From Shewanella sp. AS1 (GTDB lineage Bacteria; Pseudomonadota; Gammaproteobacteria; Enterobacterales; Shewanellaceae), in NCBI RefSeq assembly GCF_021412565.1, contig NZ_JAKCLJ010000006.1, forward strand, positions 124,001-188,000: a DNA stretch of 64,000 nt, written 5' to 3'. Position 1 is the first letter of the stretch; every line of letters starts with the position of its first letter. A model generated the notes under the pieces. That model saw nothing but the letters and a program-made list of their open reading frames with translations. It was not told the origin of the DNA and searched no databases. The position numbers and the translations under genes were made by a program. This document shows positions 33,529-44,608 of this stretch, piece by piece.

Positions 33529-35664
33529 TTAGTTTTGCGAGGCTTGAATCGCAGTCAATGCGATTGTGTAAACGATATCGTCTACCAGCGCGCCGCGAGA
33601 GAGATCGTTTACAGGTTTACGCATCCCTTGCAGCATAGGACCGATACTGATGAGATCGGCGCTACGCTGTACCGCCTTATAAGTGGTGTTACCCGTATTG
33701 AGATCCGGGAAGACAAACACAGTCGCCTGGCCGGCCACTGGGCTGTCAGGGGCTTTTGAGCGTGCAACGTTCGGCATAACGGCAGCATCATATTGCAGTG
33801 GACCGTCGATGATAAGATCAGGACGTTTCTCCTTGGCAATACGGGTCGCTTCGCGCACTTTATCCACATCTGAGCCTGTGCCTGAACTACCGGTCGAGTA
33901 GCTGATCATCGCGACTCTTGGCTCAATACCAAAGGCCGCAGCACTGCTTGCCGACTGAATGGCGATATCAGCAAGCTGCTCGGCGTTGGGATCTGGGTTG
34001 ATGGCACAGTCACCATAAACCAGCACCTGATCTGGCATCAGCATGAAGAAGATAGAGGAGACCAGGCTTGAGCCGGGTGCCGTCTTAATCAACTGAAGAG
34101 GAGGACGAATCGTATTGGCCGTGGTGTTAACCGCACCGGATACTATACCATCCACTTCATCTTGTGCCAGCATCATGGTACCCAGCACCATGTTGTCCTC
34201 AAGCTGCTCTCTGGCTACGACTTCGGTTAAGCCCTTGTGACGACGTAAGTCCAGCATAGGTTCGACATAGCGTTCGCGGATCACTTCAGGATCGAGGATT
34301 TCAATACCTTCGCCTAAGGTGACGCCTTGCTGGTTGGCGATACGTTCAATCTCTTCTGGGTTCCCCAGCAGCACACAACGGGCGATGCCACGCTGGGCAC
34401 ATATTGCAGCCGCCTCAATGGTTCTTGGCTCATCACCTTCAGGGAGGACGACAGTCTTACGCGCTGCACGAGCAAGCTCTGTCAGCTTGTATCTGAATGC
34501 CGGTGGTGACAGTCTGTGTTCACGTGGCGAGTTTTCTGTGACGCTTTCAATCCAGTTCTGATCGATATGGCTGGCGACATATTCCTGTACCTGCTCGATA
34601 CGGACCGCATCATCGACAGGCACTTCATGATCGAAACGCTGAATATTCAGCGATGTTTGCCAGGTGTTGGTATCGATAAGAAACACGGGTAGGCCAGTTT
34701 CGAACGCCTGTTCACACAGGCTTAAGATCTCTGGCTCGGGCTCATAGCTGCCTGTAAGCAGCAAGGCACCGATTTTAACGCCGTTCATCGAGGCTAGGCA
34801 GGCTGAGACTATCACATCGGAGCGATCGCCCGATGTCACTAACAGGGAGTCGCTCTTTATATGGGAGACCATGTTAGGAATACTGCGGGCGCAGAAGGTA
34901 ACTTTACGCAGACGGCGGGTATTCATCTCACCAGCGTTGATAATGCGGGCACGCAAGTGTTTGGCCAGATCCGAGGCGCGAGGCGCGACCAGATCTAAGT
35001 TATAGGGCACGCTGCCTAGAATGCGCAATTTGCTCTTGCCAGGCAGCTGGAACATGCTGGCGGCATCTAACCTTGGTGTGGTGAGATTATCAAACATCTC
35101 TGACAGATCGGGACGAGCGCGGCCCTCATCGTCCACAGGTGCACCAATCTTATTGACAATGGCGCCAATCAGACGTTTGTTTTTGACACCGCCCCAGGCG
35201 TTAAAGGCAATCTCTAAACGATTCATCAATGCAGTTGGAGTTTCATTACCAGGCGCCGCGACAAAGATAATATCGGCATCTAGGGCTTTGGCGAGCTGAT
35301 AGTTAATATCGTCAGAGAAGGGGTGATTGCGGGTTTGTACTAAGCCTTCAACCACTAAGGTTTCACTGGGATCGCACTCGTTGGCACGGGCAATGATCTG
35401 CTCCATCAACACATCGGTTTGATCGGCGCGGATCAACTTTTCCGCATGGGCCATATCAAATGGCTCAAGGGGGTTAACAGTTGGTGACTTGCTTAAAATG
35501 GTAGTGGAACGTTCTGGACCAGGATCGGTAGGACGCTGCTGAGCAATCGGTTTGAAAAAGCGGACTTTAACCCCGTGGCGCTCCAGAGCTCGAACCATAC
35601 CTAGGCTGATGGAGGTTAGGCCAACACCTGTGCCGTTGGGAATGAGAATAATGTTGCGAGACAT
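33529..35664 (-). CDS. pta: Phosphate acetyltransferase (long form)
   Basis: 711 aa, the E. coli long form. N-terminal P-loop-like domain ([27 protein letters not shown]), a middle DRTGG domain (~residues 215-330), and a C-terminal catalytic PTA_PTB domain (~390-705) with [30 protein letters not shown] and YSTGSSGTG. It interconverts acetyl-CoA and acetyl phosphate, working with AckA for ATP formation in fermentation and acetate overflow. Downstream of ackA on the same strand with 109 bp between, in which a GC-rich hairpin and tandem repeats lie. Confidence 0.96.
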   Translation of the reverse strand: MSRNIILIPNGTGVGLTSISLGMVRALERHGVKVRFFKPIAQQRPTDPGPERSTTILSKSPTVNPLEPFDMAHAEKLIRADQTDVLMEQIIARANECDPSETLVVEGLVQTRNHPFSDDINYQLAKALDADIIFVAAPGNETPTALMNRLEIAFNAWGGVKNKRLIGAIVNKIGAPVDDEGRARPDLSEMFDNLTTPRLDAASMFQLPGKSKLRILGSVPYNLDLVAPRASDLAKHLRARIINAGEMNTRRLRKVTFCARSIPNMVSHIKSDSLLVTSGDRSDVIVSACLASMNGVKIGALLLTGSYEPEPEILSLCEQAFETGLPVFLIDTNTWQTSLNIQRFDHEVPVDDAVRIEQVQEYVASHIDQNWIESVTENSPREHRLSPPAFRYKLTELARAARKTVVLPEGDEPRTIEAAAICAQRGIARCVLLGNPEEIERIANQQGVTLGEGIEILDPEVIRERYVEPMLDLRRHKGLTEVVAREQLEDNMVLGTMMLAQDEVDGIVSGAVNTTANTIRPPLQLIKTAPGSSLVSSIFFMLMPDQVLVYGDCAINPDPNAEQLADIAIQSASSAAAFGIEPRVAMISYSTGSSGTGSDVDKVREATRIAKEKRPDLIIDGPLQYDAAVMPNVARSKAPDSPVAGQATVFVFPDLNTGNTTYKAVQRSADLISIGPMLQGMRKPVNDLSRGALVDDIVYTIALTAIQASQN

Positions 35665-35716
35665 AGTTACCTCTTAATGTAACTGCCAATAGTGGGCAGA
35701 AAATTAGCTGTTAGCG

Positions 35717-35736
35717 GGTGGGCCTTGTGGCCCACC
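35717..35736 (-). other. Intercistronic hairpin between ackA and pta
   Basis: GGTGGGCC and GGCCCACC form a perfect GC-rich stem with a TTGT loop and no T-run. Likely an mRNA processing or stability element that sets the ackA:pta ratio. Confidence 0.5.
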
Positions 35737-35741
35737 TAAGC

Positions 35742-35783
35742 GCAAATACCTAAGCGCAATTACTTCAGCGCGATTACTTCAGC
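35742..35783 (-). repeat. Three 14-bp tandem units over the ackA stop codon
   Basis: On the plus strand gcaaatacctaagc, gcaattacttcagc and gcgattacttcagc (35742-35755, 35756-35769, 35770-35783). The last contains the ackA stop (complement of tta, 35774-35776); a partial fourth unit merges with the hairpin. Confidence 0.8.
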
Positions 35784-36970
35784 AGTGACACAGAATCTTG
35801 TGCGATCACCCACTCTTCGTTGGTGGGGATAACCAGGGCAACAGGGCCATTATCTGTAGTGATCTGACCCTGTTTACCAAAGCGAGCCGCTAGGTTACGT
35901 TCTTTATCCACTTCAAAGTTAAAGATGCTCAGAAGGTTGAGGACCTTTTCACGGATAAGATCTGAGTTTTCACCGATACCGCCGGTGAACACCAAAGCAT
36001 CTAAACGGCCGAGTGGTACAGTGTATGAGGCAATATATTTCGCCAGACGATAACAGAAGATCTCCAGAGCCAGAGTGGCACCTTTATGGCCTTCTTGATA
36101 ACCCTCTTCGATGCCACGACAGTCGTTGGTTAATTCGGAGATACCCAGTAAACCACTCTGCTTGTTCATTATGTTATTAACTTCATCTAAGGTGTAACCG
36201 AGACGGTCAACCAGGTGATAGATGATAGAAGGGTCTAAATCGCCGCAGCGGGTTCCCATCACTAAACCTTCAAGAGGGGTTAAGCCCATAGAGGTATCAA
36301 CACTCTTGCCGCCTTTGACCGCAGTAACAGATGCCCCGTTACCTAAGTGGGCGCAGATAACATTGGTATCGGCCAAATCTTTACCTATGGCTTTTGCCGC
36401 CTCACGGCTGACAAACAGGTGGCTGGTTCCATGCATACCGTAGCGGCGAATGTTGTGCTCGCGATAAAGCTTGTAGGGCAGGGCATACACATAGGCGTGG
36501 GCTGGCATGGTTTGATGGAATGCAGTATCGAATACCGCTACCTGAGGCAGCTTAGGAAATGAGGCTTGCGCGGCGCGAATACCGATAAGGTGAGCAGGGT
36601 TATGCAGTGGCGCCAGAGCGGCACAGTCTTCGATACCTTTAACGACCTGCTCATCGATAATGACTGAATGAGTAAACTTCTCACCGCCATGCACGATGCG
36701 ATGGCCGATAGCCTGGATCTGCTCGGCGATCTGTGGATGCTCAGCTAAGATTTTTGTCACAATAAATTCTACAGCTTCACGGTGAGCCGTGAAGGCACCC
36801 AGTTTCGCTTCCGATTTTTGGCCATCAACTTTCCATTTGATGCGTGAGTCTTCAAGGCCAAAACACTCTGCAAGACCTGAGATCTGGTCATCACCTGTGA
36901 GTGCATCAATGATGGCAAACTTCAACGAGGAGCTGCCGCAGTTAAGTACTAATACCAGTTTATTTGACAT
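35774..36970 (-). CDS. ackA: Acetate kinase
   Basis: 398 aa. N-terminal [13 protein letters not shown], catalytic/acyl-binding [17 protein letters not shown] and [13 protein letters not shown] are all intact. It converts acetyl phosphate plus ADP to acetate plus ATP. First gene of the ackA-pta operon and divergent from yfbV, the same layout as E. coli. Confidence 0.97.
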   Translation of the reverse strand: MSNKLVLVLNCGSSSLKFAIIDALTGDDQISGLAECFGLEDSRIKWKVDGQKSEAKLGAFTAHREAVEFIVTKILAEHPQIAEQIQAIGHRIVHGGEKFTHSVIIDEQVVKGIEDCAALAPLHNPAHLIGIRAAQASFPKLPQVAVFDTAFHQTMPAHAYVYALPYKLYREHNIRRYGMHGTSHLFVSREAAKAIGKDLADTNVICAHLGNGASVTAVKGGKSVDTSMGLTPLEGLVMGTRCGDLDPSIIYHLVDRLGYTLDEVNNIMNKQSGLLGISELTNDCRGIEEGYQEGHKGATLALEIFCYRLAKYIASYTVPLGRLDALVFTGGIGENSDLIREKVLNLLSIFNFEVDKERNLAARFGKQGQITTDNGPVALVIPTNEEWVIAQDSVSLLK

Positions 36971-37123
36971 GCTAAAACCTTTTGCAAAATGATGGTTCGG
37001 TTGTCTGTCTCAATCTCTTATGACAGCAATAATATGTAGTGCAATTTAAGTTGTTTTGCCCAATTCCTGTGGGCGATTCCTGTCTTAGTACGACGCTGAG
37101 TATTTGGGACTCAGGATCTGCCT

Positions 37124-37612
37124 GTGCTAAAATCTAAGCCAGTGTCTAAAAAACATCAGGTGTCGTCATTGACCTTTAAACTGTTTAAAACTTTGACCTC
37201 TGGCCGCCGTTATATGAAAACTTGGCCCATGGTTAAACAGCTTAGTTTCTATTTCCCAGAGTATCGCGTTGTTCGTGCGACTGAACTGGCGCTGCGTTTC
37301 ATGCCTTTGCTGGCGATCATCGCTGCATCTAGTCAGCTTTACCTCTATGGCTGGGCAGTATTACCCCAGGCCATCACCATAGGGTTATTTTTTCTCAGTT
37401 TACCGCTCCAAGGCCTTATCTGGCTGGGCTGGCGCGCCTCTCATCCTTTGCCCCTGAGCTTATTTGACTGGTGCAATTCGCTCTCAATCAAGCTACAAGG
37501 CATGGGCGTGAATTGCGCTCAGCTTGGTGCTAAAGCCTGTTATCTTGATATGGCCATCATTTTGAAATTAGCCTTTGAATCCTTAGATAACAGTTATTGG
37601 GAAGAACTCTAA
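37124..37612 (+). CDS. yfbV: YfbV family membrane protein (terminus macrodomain insulation protein)
   Basis: 162 aa beginning at GTG 37124 (AGGAT upstream). Two membrane segments (~57-75 and ~80-98) and the KTWP, ALRFMPLLA and LSLPLQGLIWLGWRA motifs match E. coli YfbV, which limits the spread of the Ter macrodomain. The C-terminal segment (YLDMAIILKLAFESLDNSYWEEL) is also family-like. Divergent from ackA as in E. coli; it converges with pflA 26 bp away. Confidence 0.88.
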   Translation: MLKSKPVSKKHQVSSLTFKLFKTLTSGRRYMKTWPMVKQLSFYFPEYRVVRATELALRFMPLLAIIAASSQLYLYGWAVLPQAITIGLFFLSLPLQGLIWLGWRASHPLPLSLFDWCNSLSIKLQGMGVNCAQLGAKACYLDMAIILKLAFESLDNSYWEEL

Positions 37613-37638
37613 TCTCAGTTATTCCTCAACTACCCGAC

Positions 37639-38379
37639 TTAATAAGCCGCGGCGATTCCCATATCGGTAAAAACGTGTTTAATCTGTTCCATGGTTTCCC
37701 TGCTGGGTGGCGATACCCCGTCAAGCTGGTAGGTTTCCCCCAGGGCTTCCCATTTGTGTTTGCCTAATTCGTGATAGGGCAGCAGTTCCACCTTTTCAAC
37801 ATTCATCATAGGCTTGATAAATTCAGCCAGTCTTTGCGCTGAAGCGACATCATCGGTAAAGCCACCCACTACGACATAACGTATCCAGGTCTTTTGCTGG
37901 CGCTGGTGCAGGTATTGGGCAAACTGTAAGGTGCGATGATTACTGACTTGGGTCAGTGCGATATGTTTGTCATCGTCCATCTGTTTGATGTCTAACAGGA
38001 CGAGATCTGTGTTATCGAGCAGTTCATCAATGATGGGAGTGTATTTTCTAACGAAGCCATTGGTATCAAGACAGGTGTGTATGCCCTCATCCTTGCAGGC
38101 TTTGAAGAGTGCGGCGACAAATTCAGCTTGAAGAATCGCTTCTCCACCGCTGGCGGTAACGCCACCACCACTGGATTCGAGGAAGGGGCGGTAACTGATG
38201 ATTTGTTGCATCAGCTCATCGACCTCTATCTCGTGTCCATCATGTAGATCCCAGGTATCACGGTTATGGCAGTACTGGCAACGCATCAAACAACCTTGCA
38301 TAAAGGCGATAAATCTGATGCCTGGCCCATCGACGGTACCGAAGGATTCCAGTGAATGGATCCGGCCTTTTACTGTCAT
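37639..38379 (-). CDS. pflA: Pyruvate formate-lyase-activating enzyme
   Basis: 246 aa, E. coli length. Radical SAM cluster motif CLMRCQYC (Cys-x3-Cys-x2-Cys, ~residues 30-37), [13 protein letters not shown] and LDTNGF are intact. It places the glycyl radical on PflB under anaerobiosis. Lies 90 bp downstream of pflB with an intercistronic hairpin. Confidence 0.96.
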   Translation of the reverse strand: MTVKGRIHSLESFGTVDGPGIRFIAFMQGCLMRCQYCHNRDTWDLHDGHEIEVDELMQQIISYRPFLESSGGGVTASGGEAILQAEFVAALFKACKDEGIHTCLDTNGFVRKYTPIIDELLDNTDLVLLDIKQMDDDKHIALTQVSNHRTLQFAQYLHQRQQKTWIRYVVVGGFTDDVASAQRLAEFIKPMMNVEKVELLPYHELGKHKWEALGETYQLDGVSPPSRETMEQIKHVFTDMGIAAAY

Positions 38380-38405
38380 TGTGACTCCCTAATACTTGAT
38401 TAAAG

Positions 38406-38431
38406 TAGGCTGCACTTAATTGTGCAGCCTA
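38406..38431 (-). other. Intercistronic hairpin between pflB and pflA
   Basis: TAGGCTGCAC and GTGCAGCCTA form a perfect 10-bp stem with a 6-base loop. Only a weak T tract follows on the minus strand, so partial attenuation or 3' stabilisation of pflB mRNA is more likely than full termination. Confidence 0.55.
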
Positions 38432-38469
38432 ACTTAAATTGAGTAAAATCTACCTTTGATAACAGGAGA

Positions 38470-40752
38470 TTACATACCTTTTGTGAAGGTACGGGTGATC
38501 ACGTCCTGTTGCTGCTCTGGGGTTAACGCATTGAAGCGTACCGCATAGCCTGACACACGGATTGTCAGTTGTGGGTACTTGTCTGGGTTAACCACAGCAT
38601 CTTCAAGCATTTCACGGTTCATCACGTTCACGTTCAAGTGTTGACCACCTTCACGTGTTTCGTTATTGGCGAAATAACCATCCATCAGGGCTGCCAGGTT
38701 AGCACGACGACCATCATCATCCTTGCCTAAGGCATTTGGCACGATAGAGAAAGTATAAGAGATACCGTCTTGTGCGTGGGCAAATGGCAGTTTGGCAACT
38801 GAGGTTAATGAGGCAACAGCACCTTTCTCATCACGACCGTGCATTGGGTTTGCACCTGGTGCGAATGGTGCACCGGCACGACGACCATCGGGTGTGGTAC
38901 CTGTCTTCTTACCATAAACCACGTTAGAGGTGATGGTCAGAATGGATTGAGTTGGGATCGCATTGCGGTACATCTTAAGATCACGGATCTTAGCCATGAA
39001 ACGCTCAACCAGTTCTGTGGCTAAATCGTCAACGCGGGCATCGTTGTTACCAAATTTAGGGTAATCACCTTCGATTTCGAAATCGACGGCAATGCCGTTT
39101 TCATCGCGAATTGGCTTCACTTTGGCGTACTTGATGGCTGACAGCGAGTCGGCAGCAATCGACAGACCAGCGATACCACAGGCCATAGTACGACGTACAT
39201 CTCTGTCATGCAGCGCCATCAGAGCGGCTTCATAAGAGTACTTGTCGTGCATATAGTGGATGGCGTTCAGGGCAGTGACATACTGCTTGGCCAACCAGTC
39301 CATCATGCTGTCTAGACGTGTCAGTACATCGTCAAAATCGAGCACTTCGTCTGTGATAGGCGCACTCTTAGGACCGATTTGAGTCTTAAGTTTCTCATCC
39401 ACGCCGCCGTTGATGGCGTAAAGCATGGTTTTGGCTAAGTTGGCACGAGCACCGAAGAACTGCATATGCTTACCCACAACCATAGGGCTTACACAGCAGG
39501 CGATAGCATAGTCGTCAGACTGGAAGTCTGGACGCATTAAGTCATCGTTCTCATATTGAATTGAGCTGGTGTCGATAGAGACTTTAGCACAATACTTTTT
39601 AAAGCTTAGCGGCAGCTTTTCAGACCAAAGCACAGTGATGTTTGGCTCTGGGCTTGGACCCATGTTGTATAGGGTGTGCAGGAAGCGGAAGCTTGATTTG
39701 GTGACCAAAGTACGACCATCAAGACCCATACCCGCGATAGATTCAGTTGCCCAGATAGGATCGCCTGAGAACAACTCATCATATTCTGGCGTACGCAGGA
39801 AGCGCACCATACGCAGTTTCATCACGAAGTGGTCGATCATCTCCTGAGCCTGTTGCTCGGTTAATGTGCCATTTTTGATGTCACGTTCGATATAGATATC
39901 GAGGAAGCTTGAAGTACGGCCAAGTGACATAGCTGCGCCGTTTTGGCTCTTAACCGCAGCCAGGTAGCCGAAGTAAGTCCACTGGATAGCTTCTTTAGCA
40001 TTGGTCGCAGGACCAGAGATATCAAAACCATAGCTGGCAGCCATCTGCTTGATCTGACCAAGTGCGCGGTGCTGCTCGGCAATCTCTTCACGCAGTTGCA
40101 TAGTTGCGCTTAAGTCTTCACCTGTTTCAAATCTTTCTTGCAAAGAGGTGAATTGCTCAAACTTGTCTTGCATCAGGTAGTCGATACCGTAAAGGGCGAC
40201 ACGACGGTAATCGCCGATAATACGGCCACGACCATAGGCATCGGGTAAACCGGTTAATACGCCGGATTTACGACAACGCATGATTTCTGGCGTATAGATG
40301 TCAAATACACCTTGGTTATGGGTTTTGCGCAGTTCAGAGTAAACATACTTAATGGTTGGATCTAGCTCGCGGCCATAGGCGGCACAAGAACCTTCAACCA
40401 TGCGAATACCGCCGTTAGGCAACATGGCGCGCTTGAGTGGCGCTTCTGTCTGTAAGCCGACAATGGTTTCTAAATCTTGGTTGATATAACCGGCTTCGTG
40501 AGAGGTGATGGTTGACACTTTGGCGGTATCAAAATCAACAGGCGCATGGGTGCGGTTTTCCTGTTTGATCCCTTCCATGACTTTATCCCACAGTTGAGTG
40601 GTTGCGTCAGTTGCGTCGGCTAGGAAAGATTCATCGCCTTCATAGGGTAGGTAGTTGGCTTGAATAAAATCGCGTACATTTACTTCAGACTTCCAGTCAC
40701 CAGGAGTAAAACTTTCCCATGCTTTGGTGAACAATTCTGTTTTTTCAGTCAT
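38470..40752 (-). CDS. pflB: Pyruvate formate-lyase (formate C-acetyltransferase)
   Basis: 760 aa, same length as E. coli. Catalytic Cys pair in ACCVSPM (~419-420) and the radical glycine Gly735 in RVSGYAVRF are present. It splits pyruvate with CoA into acetyl-CoA and formate without oxygen. In E. coli focA precedes pflB in one operon; here focA is divergent and more than 1 kb away, so the two are separately promoted. Confidence 0.97.
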   Translation of the reverse strand: MTEKTELFTKAWESFTPGDWKSEVNVRDFIQANYLPYEGDESFLADATDATTQLWDKVMEGIKQENRTHAPVDFDTAKVSTITSHEAGYINQDLETIVGLQTEAPLKRAMLPNGGIRMVEGSCAAYGRELDPTIKYVYSELRKTHNQGVFDIYTPEIMRCRKSGVLTGLPDAYGRGRIIGDYRRVALYGIDYLMQDKFEQFTSLQERFETGEDLSATMQLREEIAEQHRALGQIKQMAASYGFDISGPATNAKEAIQWTYFGYLAAVKSQNGAAMSLGRTSSFLDIYIERDIKNGTLTEQQAQEMIDHFVMKLRMVRFLRTPEYDELFSGDPIWATESIAGMGLDGRTLVTKSSFRFLHTLYNMGPSPEPNITVLWSEKLPLSFKKYCAKVSIDTSSIQYENDDLMRPDFQSDDYAIACCVSPMVVGKHMQFFGARANLAKTMLYAINGGVDEKLKTQIGPKSAPITDEVLDFDDVLTRLDSMMDWLAKQYVTALNAIHYMHDKYSYEAALMALHDRDVRRTMACGIAGLSIAADSLSAIKYAKVKPIRDENGIAVDFEIEGDYPKFGNNDARVDDLATELVERFMAKIRDLKMYRNAIPTQSILTITSNVVYGKKTGTTPDGRRAGAPFAPGANPMHGRDEKGAVASLTSVAKLPFAHAQDGISYTFSIVPNALGKDDDGRRANLAALMDGYFANNETREGGQHLNVNVMNREMLEDAVVNPDKYPQLTIRVSGYAVRFNALTPEQQQDVITRTFTKGM

Positions 40753-40952
40753 CGTACTATTACCTTTTGTTTGAGATAAAGGTTATTGGGTATCGAAGAT
40801 AGGCTACAAAAGCACAGTGTGACGATACGCCAATAGCTATGTCTTACCAGCTCCCCATAGATGCTGCCAGATGAGGGAACCGCTTATCGAATCGCGTTAG
40901 CGTGTCGATGGAATACTGTGTATATGAATCGGTTCTTTTTATAAAAACGAGC

Positions 40953-40979
40953 GGGTAAATTGGTCTTACCAATTTACCC
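40953..40979. repeat. 12-bp inverted repeat upstream of pflB
   Basis: GGGTAAATTGGT and ACCAATTTACCC with a CTT loop, about 200 bp before the pflB start. Could be a leader hairpin or an operator. Confidence 0.65.
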
Positions 40980-41058
40980 TTTAATATTATCATACCTCTT
41001 ATATAGCTGCACCTTGATTGGCTATTATTTTGCCAAAACTGTTAACAAGTTATCATTT

Positions 41059-41084
41059 TAAGTTCCATTTAATTTGGGAACTTA
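41059..41084. repeat. 8-bp inverted repeat upstream of pflB
   Basis: TAAGTTCC and GGAACTTA with a 10-base AT-rich loop. Confidence 0.5.
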
Positions 41085-41784
41085 TATTTCAATATTCATT
41101 TGTGGTTACTCTCATGCTTTATTTTTAGTTAGGCCTAGTCATCGTATAAATTTTGTTATTTTCACATCAGCGACTTATCAGCATATGATGCAGGTTCTAC
41201 CATGATGATACTGCAATAAGTATAGGGGAGAATTGACTGATGAGCCTCGTGATTTAGCTTGATTTCAGAGTGAATACAATGGTGGCTTTAATCTTTTTTG
41301 AGGGAAGGTTAAGAAGTTTACTGTCATTGAGACAAAGAGGGATAAGCTGACGTTCATTAACGGATAGGTGTCTGGTTATGCTAGTAGCTGTTTACGAAAG
41401 GTGGTGACTCTTTTACTGATTCAGATTTGAGTGAATGACTGATGTTAGGCACAAGCGTCATCTCATAATGATTCATTCTGGAAATCCAGGCCTCAATGAA
41501 TGAAAGATGGGAAGAGAATACTCTAAATCAATCATTAGTTGTGTTAGCTCACTATTTGCACAATTTGTCCTTTTTAAGGCGGTCATACCAATTTACAATT
41601 ATGGTTTGGTTAGTTAGCCTCATTAACAATTAGCACGCCCCTGATTGCCACATCTTTCTGGTAAGTCAGTATCGGCTTTAGCTTGTTAGGAGAAACTGGC
41701 TTAATTGCAACGACTATTTAATAATGAGTTGCTAATGTAGTTGGGAAGTGTAAAACACATTTTCACCCAGTAAGGAAGTAAGTA

Positions 41785-42744
41785 ATGGCATCTTTCTCAT
41801 TTAATTCTCAGTATCCCAAAGATAACTCTGATGGGCAGCAGAGCCCTAAGCTGGATGCGATTGCTAGCATGTATCAATATGCCGAAAATTATGGTGTGAC
41901 TAAATCTGCTCGTGGTCATAAACAATCCATTGCTCTGGCGATTTTTGCAGGGGCCTTTATTGCATTGGCGTTTGTTTTTTATATTACTGTGACCACAGGT
42001 TCGACTGCATCGTGGGGTGGTGTACGTTTACTGGGGGGGTTGGCTTTTAGTTTAGGGCTGATCTTGGTGGTTGTATGCGGTGGTGAGTTATTTACTAGTA
42101 CAGTATTAAATACAGTTGCCTGGGCTCAGAAGCTCATCACAACTCGGGATATGTTTATCTGTTGGGTTAGAGTGTTTATAGGTAACTTTATTGGTGCCAT
42201 ATTGATCCTATTGCTTGTCTTTGCCGCTAAGATGCATGATCTTGATGGGGGAGCATGGGGCTTAAATGCCTTGCATATTGCTCAGCATAAGTTACATCAT
42301 ACTTGGGGACAGGCGTTTGCCTTAGGCATCTTATGTAATATGTTGGTTTGTCTTGGTGTTTGGATGACGTTTGCAACTAAAGATGTGCTCACCAAGGTGG
42401 TCTTATTGATTTTACCCGTAGCCATGTTTGTTAGCAGTGGTTTTGAGCACAGCATCGCTAATCTGTTTATGGTGCCTTTTGGCATAGTGATCGCTAATTT
42501 TGCAGGTAGTGGCTTTTTTGAAACTGTGGGGGTGAGTGCAGCTGAGTTTAGCGATCTGACAGTTAGTCATTTTATTTTTCATAATCTTATTCCGGTTGTG
42601 CTTGGGAATATTGTTGGTGGTGGCGTATTAGTGGGATTAGGTTTTTGGGCCGTGAGTAATCAAGAAAAAAATGCTACTCAAACTCTTTCTCATAAAGAGA
42701 ACACGGAATCTCAGACGTTAGCATCGCGCCAGTTAAATCGCTAA
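41785..42744 (+). CDS. focA: Formate transporter FocA (formate/nitrite transporter family)
   Basis: 319 aa, somewhat longer than E. coli FocA at both ends. Six membrane segments; CGGELFTST (omega-loop threonine) and GFEHSIANLFMVP (central histidine) are the FNT signatures. It forms a pentamer that exports formate made by PflB and re-imports it at low pH. AAGGAAG stands a few bases before ATG 41785. A weak GGGGC/GCCCC hairpin at 42758-42774 follows the gene. Confidence 0.92.
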   Translation: MASFSFNSQYPKDNSDGQQSPKLDAIASMYQYAENYGVTKSARGHKQSIALAIFAGAFIALAFVFYITVTTGSTASWGGVRLLGGLAFSLGLILVVVCGGELFTSTVLNTVAWAQKLITTRDMFICWVRVFIGNFIGAILILLLVFAAKMHDLDGGAWGLNALHIAQHKLHHTWGQAFALGILCNMLVCLGVWMTFATKDVLTKVVLLILPVAMFVSSGFEHSIANLFMVPFGIVIANFAGSGFFETVGVSAAEFSDLTVSHFIFHNLIPVVLGNIVGGGVLVGLGFWAVSNQEKNATQTLSHKENTESQTLASRQLNR

Positions 42745-42955
42745 TCAAAAAACAGATGGGGCTGTATAGGCCCCGTCAACGGCTTAGCGCCCCCACCCTA
42801 TCTTCTTCTAAGCTGGCTAAAGTTTATCTCTCCTTATTTGTTAATCAATGTGGCGCTTTTAATCCAGTAGTTTGATCTCTGCAACGTGACTTCAGTGTAA
42901 AGATTGCGGTTTTGGTTTATATTGGCCAACAAATAATTATCACCTTCTTAGCATT

Positions 42956-44539
42956 ATGTCTTTACACTCAGAACCTACTCCAAATATCCAGAATAATGTG
43001 AACGATAAGTCAGTTGAGCAGCCAGATTCAGCGCTTTGCTCCTCGATGAAAAATTGGCAGATGCCAGATACTTTAGTCATTATATTTTTTGTTGCTTTTG
43101 CGGCTATGTTATTGACTTATTTAGTGCCTATAGGTTCGTTCGACACTCAGGAGATCCTTTATCAGAGTGATGGCGTGAGTAAAACGCGCAGCGTGGTTGA
43201 TCCTAGTTCATTTCAATATCAACTCGATGAGCAAGGAGAGCCACAAATTCAACCCGTTGGCCTATTTGAAGGCGATGAAGGAGTAGGTTTTTTCAACTTT
43301 GCCTTTGAGGGGTTAACCTCAGGCTCTAAATGGGGCACCGCCATCGGGGTTATCATGTTCATGCTGGTGATTGGCGGCGCCTTTGGCATAGTGACCGAAA
43401 GTGGCACTATAGACAACGCCATAATAAGACTCATTGATAAGACAAGGGGCAATGAAAGCTTATTTATTCCTGTACTCTTTACCCTGTTTTCCCTCGGCGG
43501 GGCGGTTTTCGGGATGGGGGAGGAGGCGATCGCCTTTGCCATTATCATCTGTCCTTTGATGATCCGCCTAGGATTCGATGGCATTACGACTGTGATGGTG
43601 ACCTATGTTGCCACCCAAATTGGCTTTGCCAGTTCATGGATGAACCCTTTTAGTGTGGCGATTGCCCAGGGGATAGCCGGTGTGCCTGTACTTTCTGGCG
43701 CCGGTGTTCGCGGCATGATGTGGGCCGGATTCACCCTGATGGGGATCCTCTTTACCATGAGATATGGGGCTAGGATCCGCCGCGAGCCGAGTTCTTCCTA
43801 CAGCTATGAGAGTGACAGTTACTTTCGTGAGCATCAATCCAACGCAAGCTTAGACAGCCGCTTTAATCTTGGCGACAAGTTGGTCTTGCTGACTATACTG
43901 CTTACAGTCATTTGGGTGATATGGGGTGTGGTGGCTCACGCTTGGTTTATTCCACAGATCGCCAGCCAGTTCTTTACTATGGGGATCATTGTGGGTGTGA
44001 TTGCCGTATTGTTTAAGCTCAATGGTATGACAATCAATCGTGTGGCGACCAGCTTTAAGCAAGGGGCCGCTACTATGCTGGAGCCAGCAATGTTAGTGGG
44101 CTGTGCTTCTGGGATCCTCATTTTGCTGGGCGGCGGCGATCCGACAACACCGAGTGTGCTCAATACCTTGCTCAGTGGTGCAGGCGGGATCATTGGCGAG
44201 CTGCCGGGGGCTTTTTCTGCCTGGTTTATGTTAGTGTTTCAGTCGGTATTTAATTTCTTTGTGACATCGGGTTCAGGACAGGCCGCGTTAACCATGCCAT
44301 TGATGGCGCCTTTAGCGGATATCGTCGGGGTCAGTCGTCAGGTGGCAGTATTGGCTTTCCAATTGGGGGATGGTTTTACCAATGTTATCGTGCCGACCTC
44401 GGCCTCTTTGATGGCGACGCTAGGGGTGTGTCGGGTCGATTGGGGGGTATGGATCAAGTTTATCTGGCGCTTCTTGTTGGCCCTGTTTATCGTCTCCAGT
44501 GTACTGGTGATAGCAAGCCATTATTTGGGCTGGCATTAA
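42956..44539 (+). CDS. yfcC: YfcC family membrane carrier (C4-dicarboxylate/arginine-ornithine type)
   Basis: 527 aa. A 40-residue polar N-terminal tail, then ~12 membrane segments with MPDTLVIIFFV, GGAFGIVTESGTID, GMGEEAIAFAIIICPL, NPFSVAIAQGIAG and TSGSGQAALTMPLMAPL, the pattern of the YfcC/DcuC-related group. Substrate unproved; E. coli yfcC also lies beside pta, so a link to fermentation carbon flow is a guess. No good ribosome binding site precedes ATG 42956; a Met about 30 codons in is an alternative. Confidence 0.85.
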   Translation: MSLHSEPTPNIQNNVNDKSVEQPDSALCSSMKNWQMPDTLVIIFFVAFAAMLLTYLVPIGSFDTQEILYQSDGVSKTRSVVDPSSFQYQLDEQGEPQIQPVGLFEGDEGVGFFNFAFEGLTSGSKWGTAIGVIMFMLVIGGAFGIVTESGTIDNAIIRLIDKTRGNESLFIPVLFTLFSLGGAVFGMGEEAIAFAIIICPLMIRLGFDGITTVMVTYVATQIGFASSWMNPFSVAIAQGIAGVPVLSGAGVRGMMWAGFTLMGILFTMRYGARIRREPSSSYSYESDSYFREHQSNASLDSRFNLGDKLVLLTILLTVIWVIWGVVAHAWFIPQIASQFFTMGIIVGVIAVLFKLNGMTINRVATSFKQGAATMLEPAMLVGCASGILILLGGGDPTTPSVLNTLLSGAGGIIGELPGAFSAWFMLVFQSVFNFFVTSGSGQAALTMPLMAPLADIVGVSRQVAVLAFQLGDGFTNVIVPTSASLMATLGVCRVDWGVWIKFIWRFLLALFIVSSVLVIASHYLGWH

Positions 44540-44562
44540 CTTTTTACGGTTCAGATAATAAT

Positions 44563-44590
44563 AAAAACGGCATCCAAGGATGCCGTTTTT
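44563..44590. terminator. Bidirectional terminator between yfcC and the first TonB receptor
   Basis: AAAAACGGCATCC and GGATGCCGTTTTT form a perfect 13-bp stem with an AA loop. Confidence 0.93.
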
Positions 44591-44608
44591 TATGGATATC
44601 AGTTCGGT

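Larger units (their letters stand above)
40753..41784. other. 1032-bp intergenic region between pflB and focA
   Basis: No convincing gene. Holds two perfect hairpins near pflB (40953-40979 and 41059-41084) and the promoters of two divergent genes. A 45-codon frame at 41496-41633 has no ribosome binding site and is not called. I could not find a clear FNR site (TTGAT-N4-ATCAA). The length suggests regulatory sites or a small RNA. Confidence 0.6.

Noticed and set aside
41020..41060. FNR or ArcA site upstream of pflB
   Set aside because: TTGATTGGCTATTA and GTTAACAAGTTA match only one half or have wrong spacing.
41496..41633. 45-codon frame (MNERWEENTLNQ...) in the pflB-focA spacer
   Set aside because: No ribosome binding site, no recognisable motif, and an AT-biased composition typical of chance frames.
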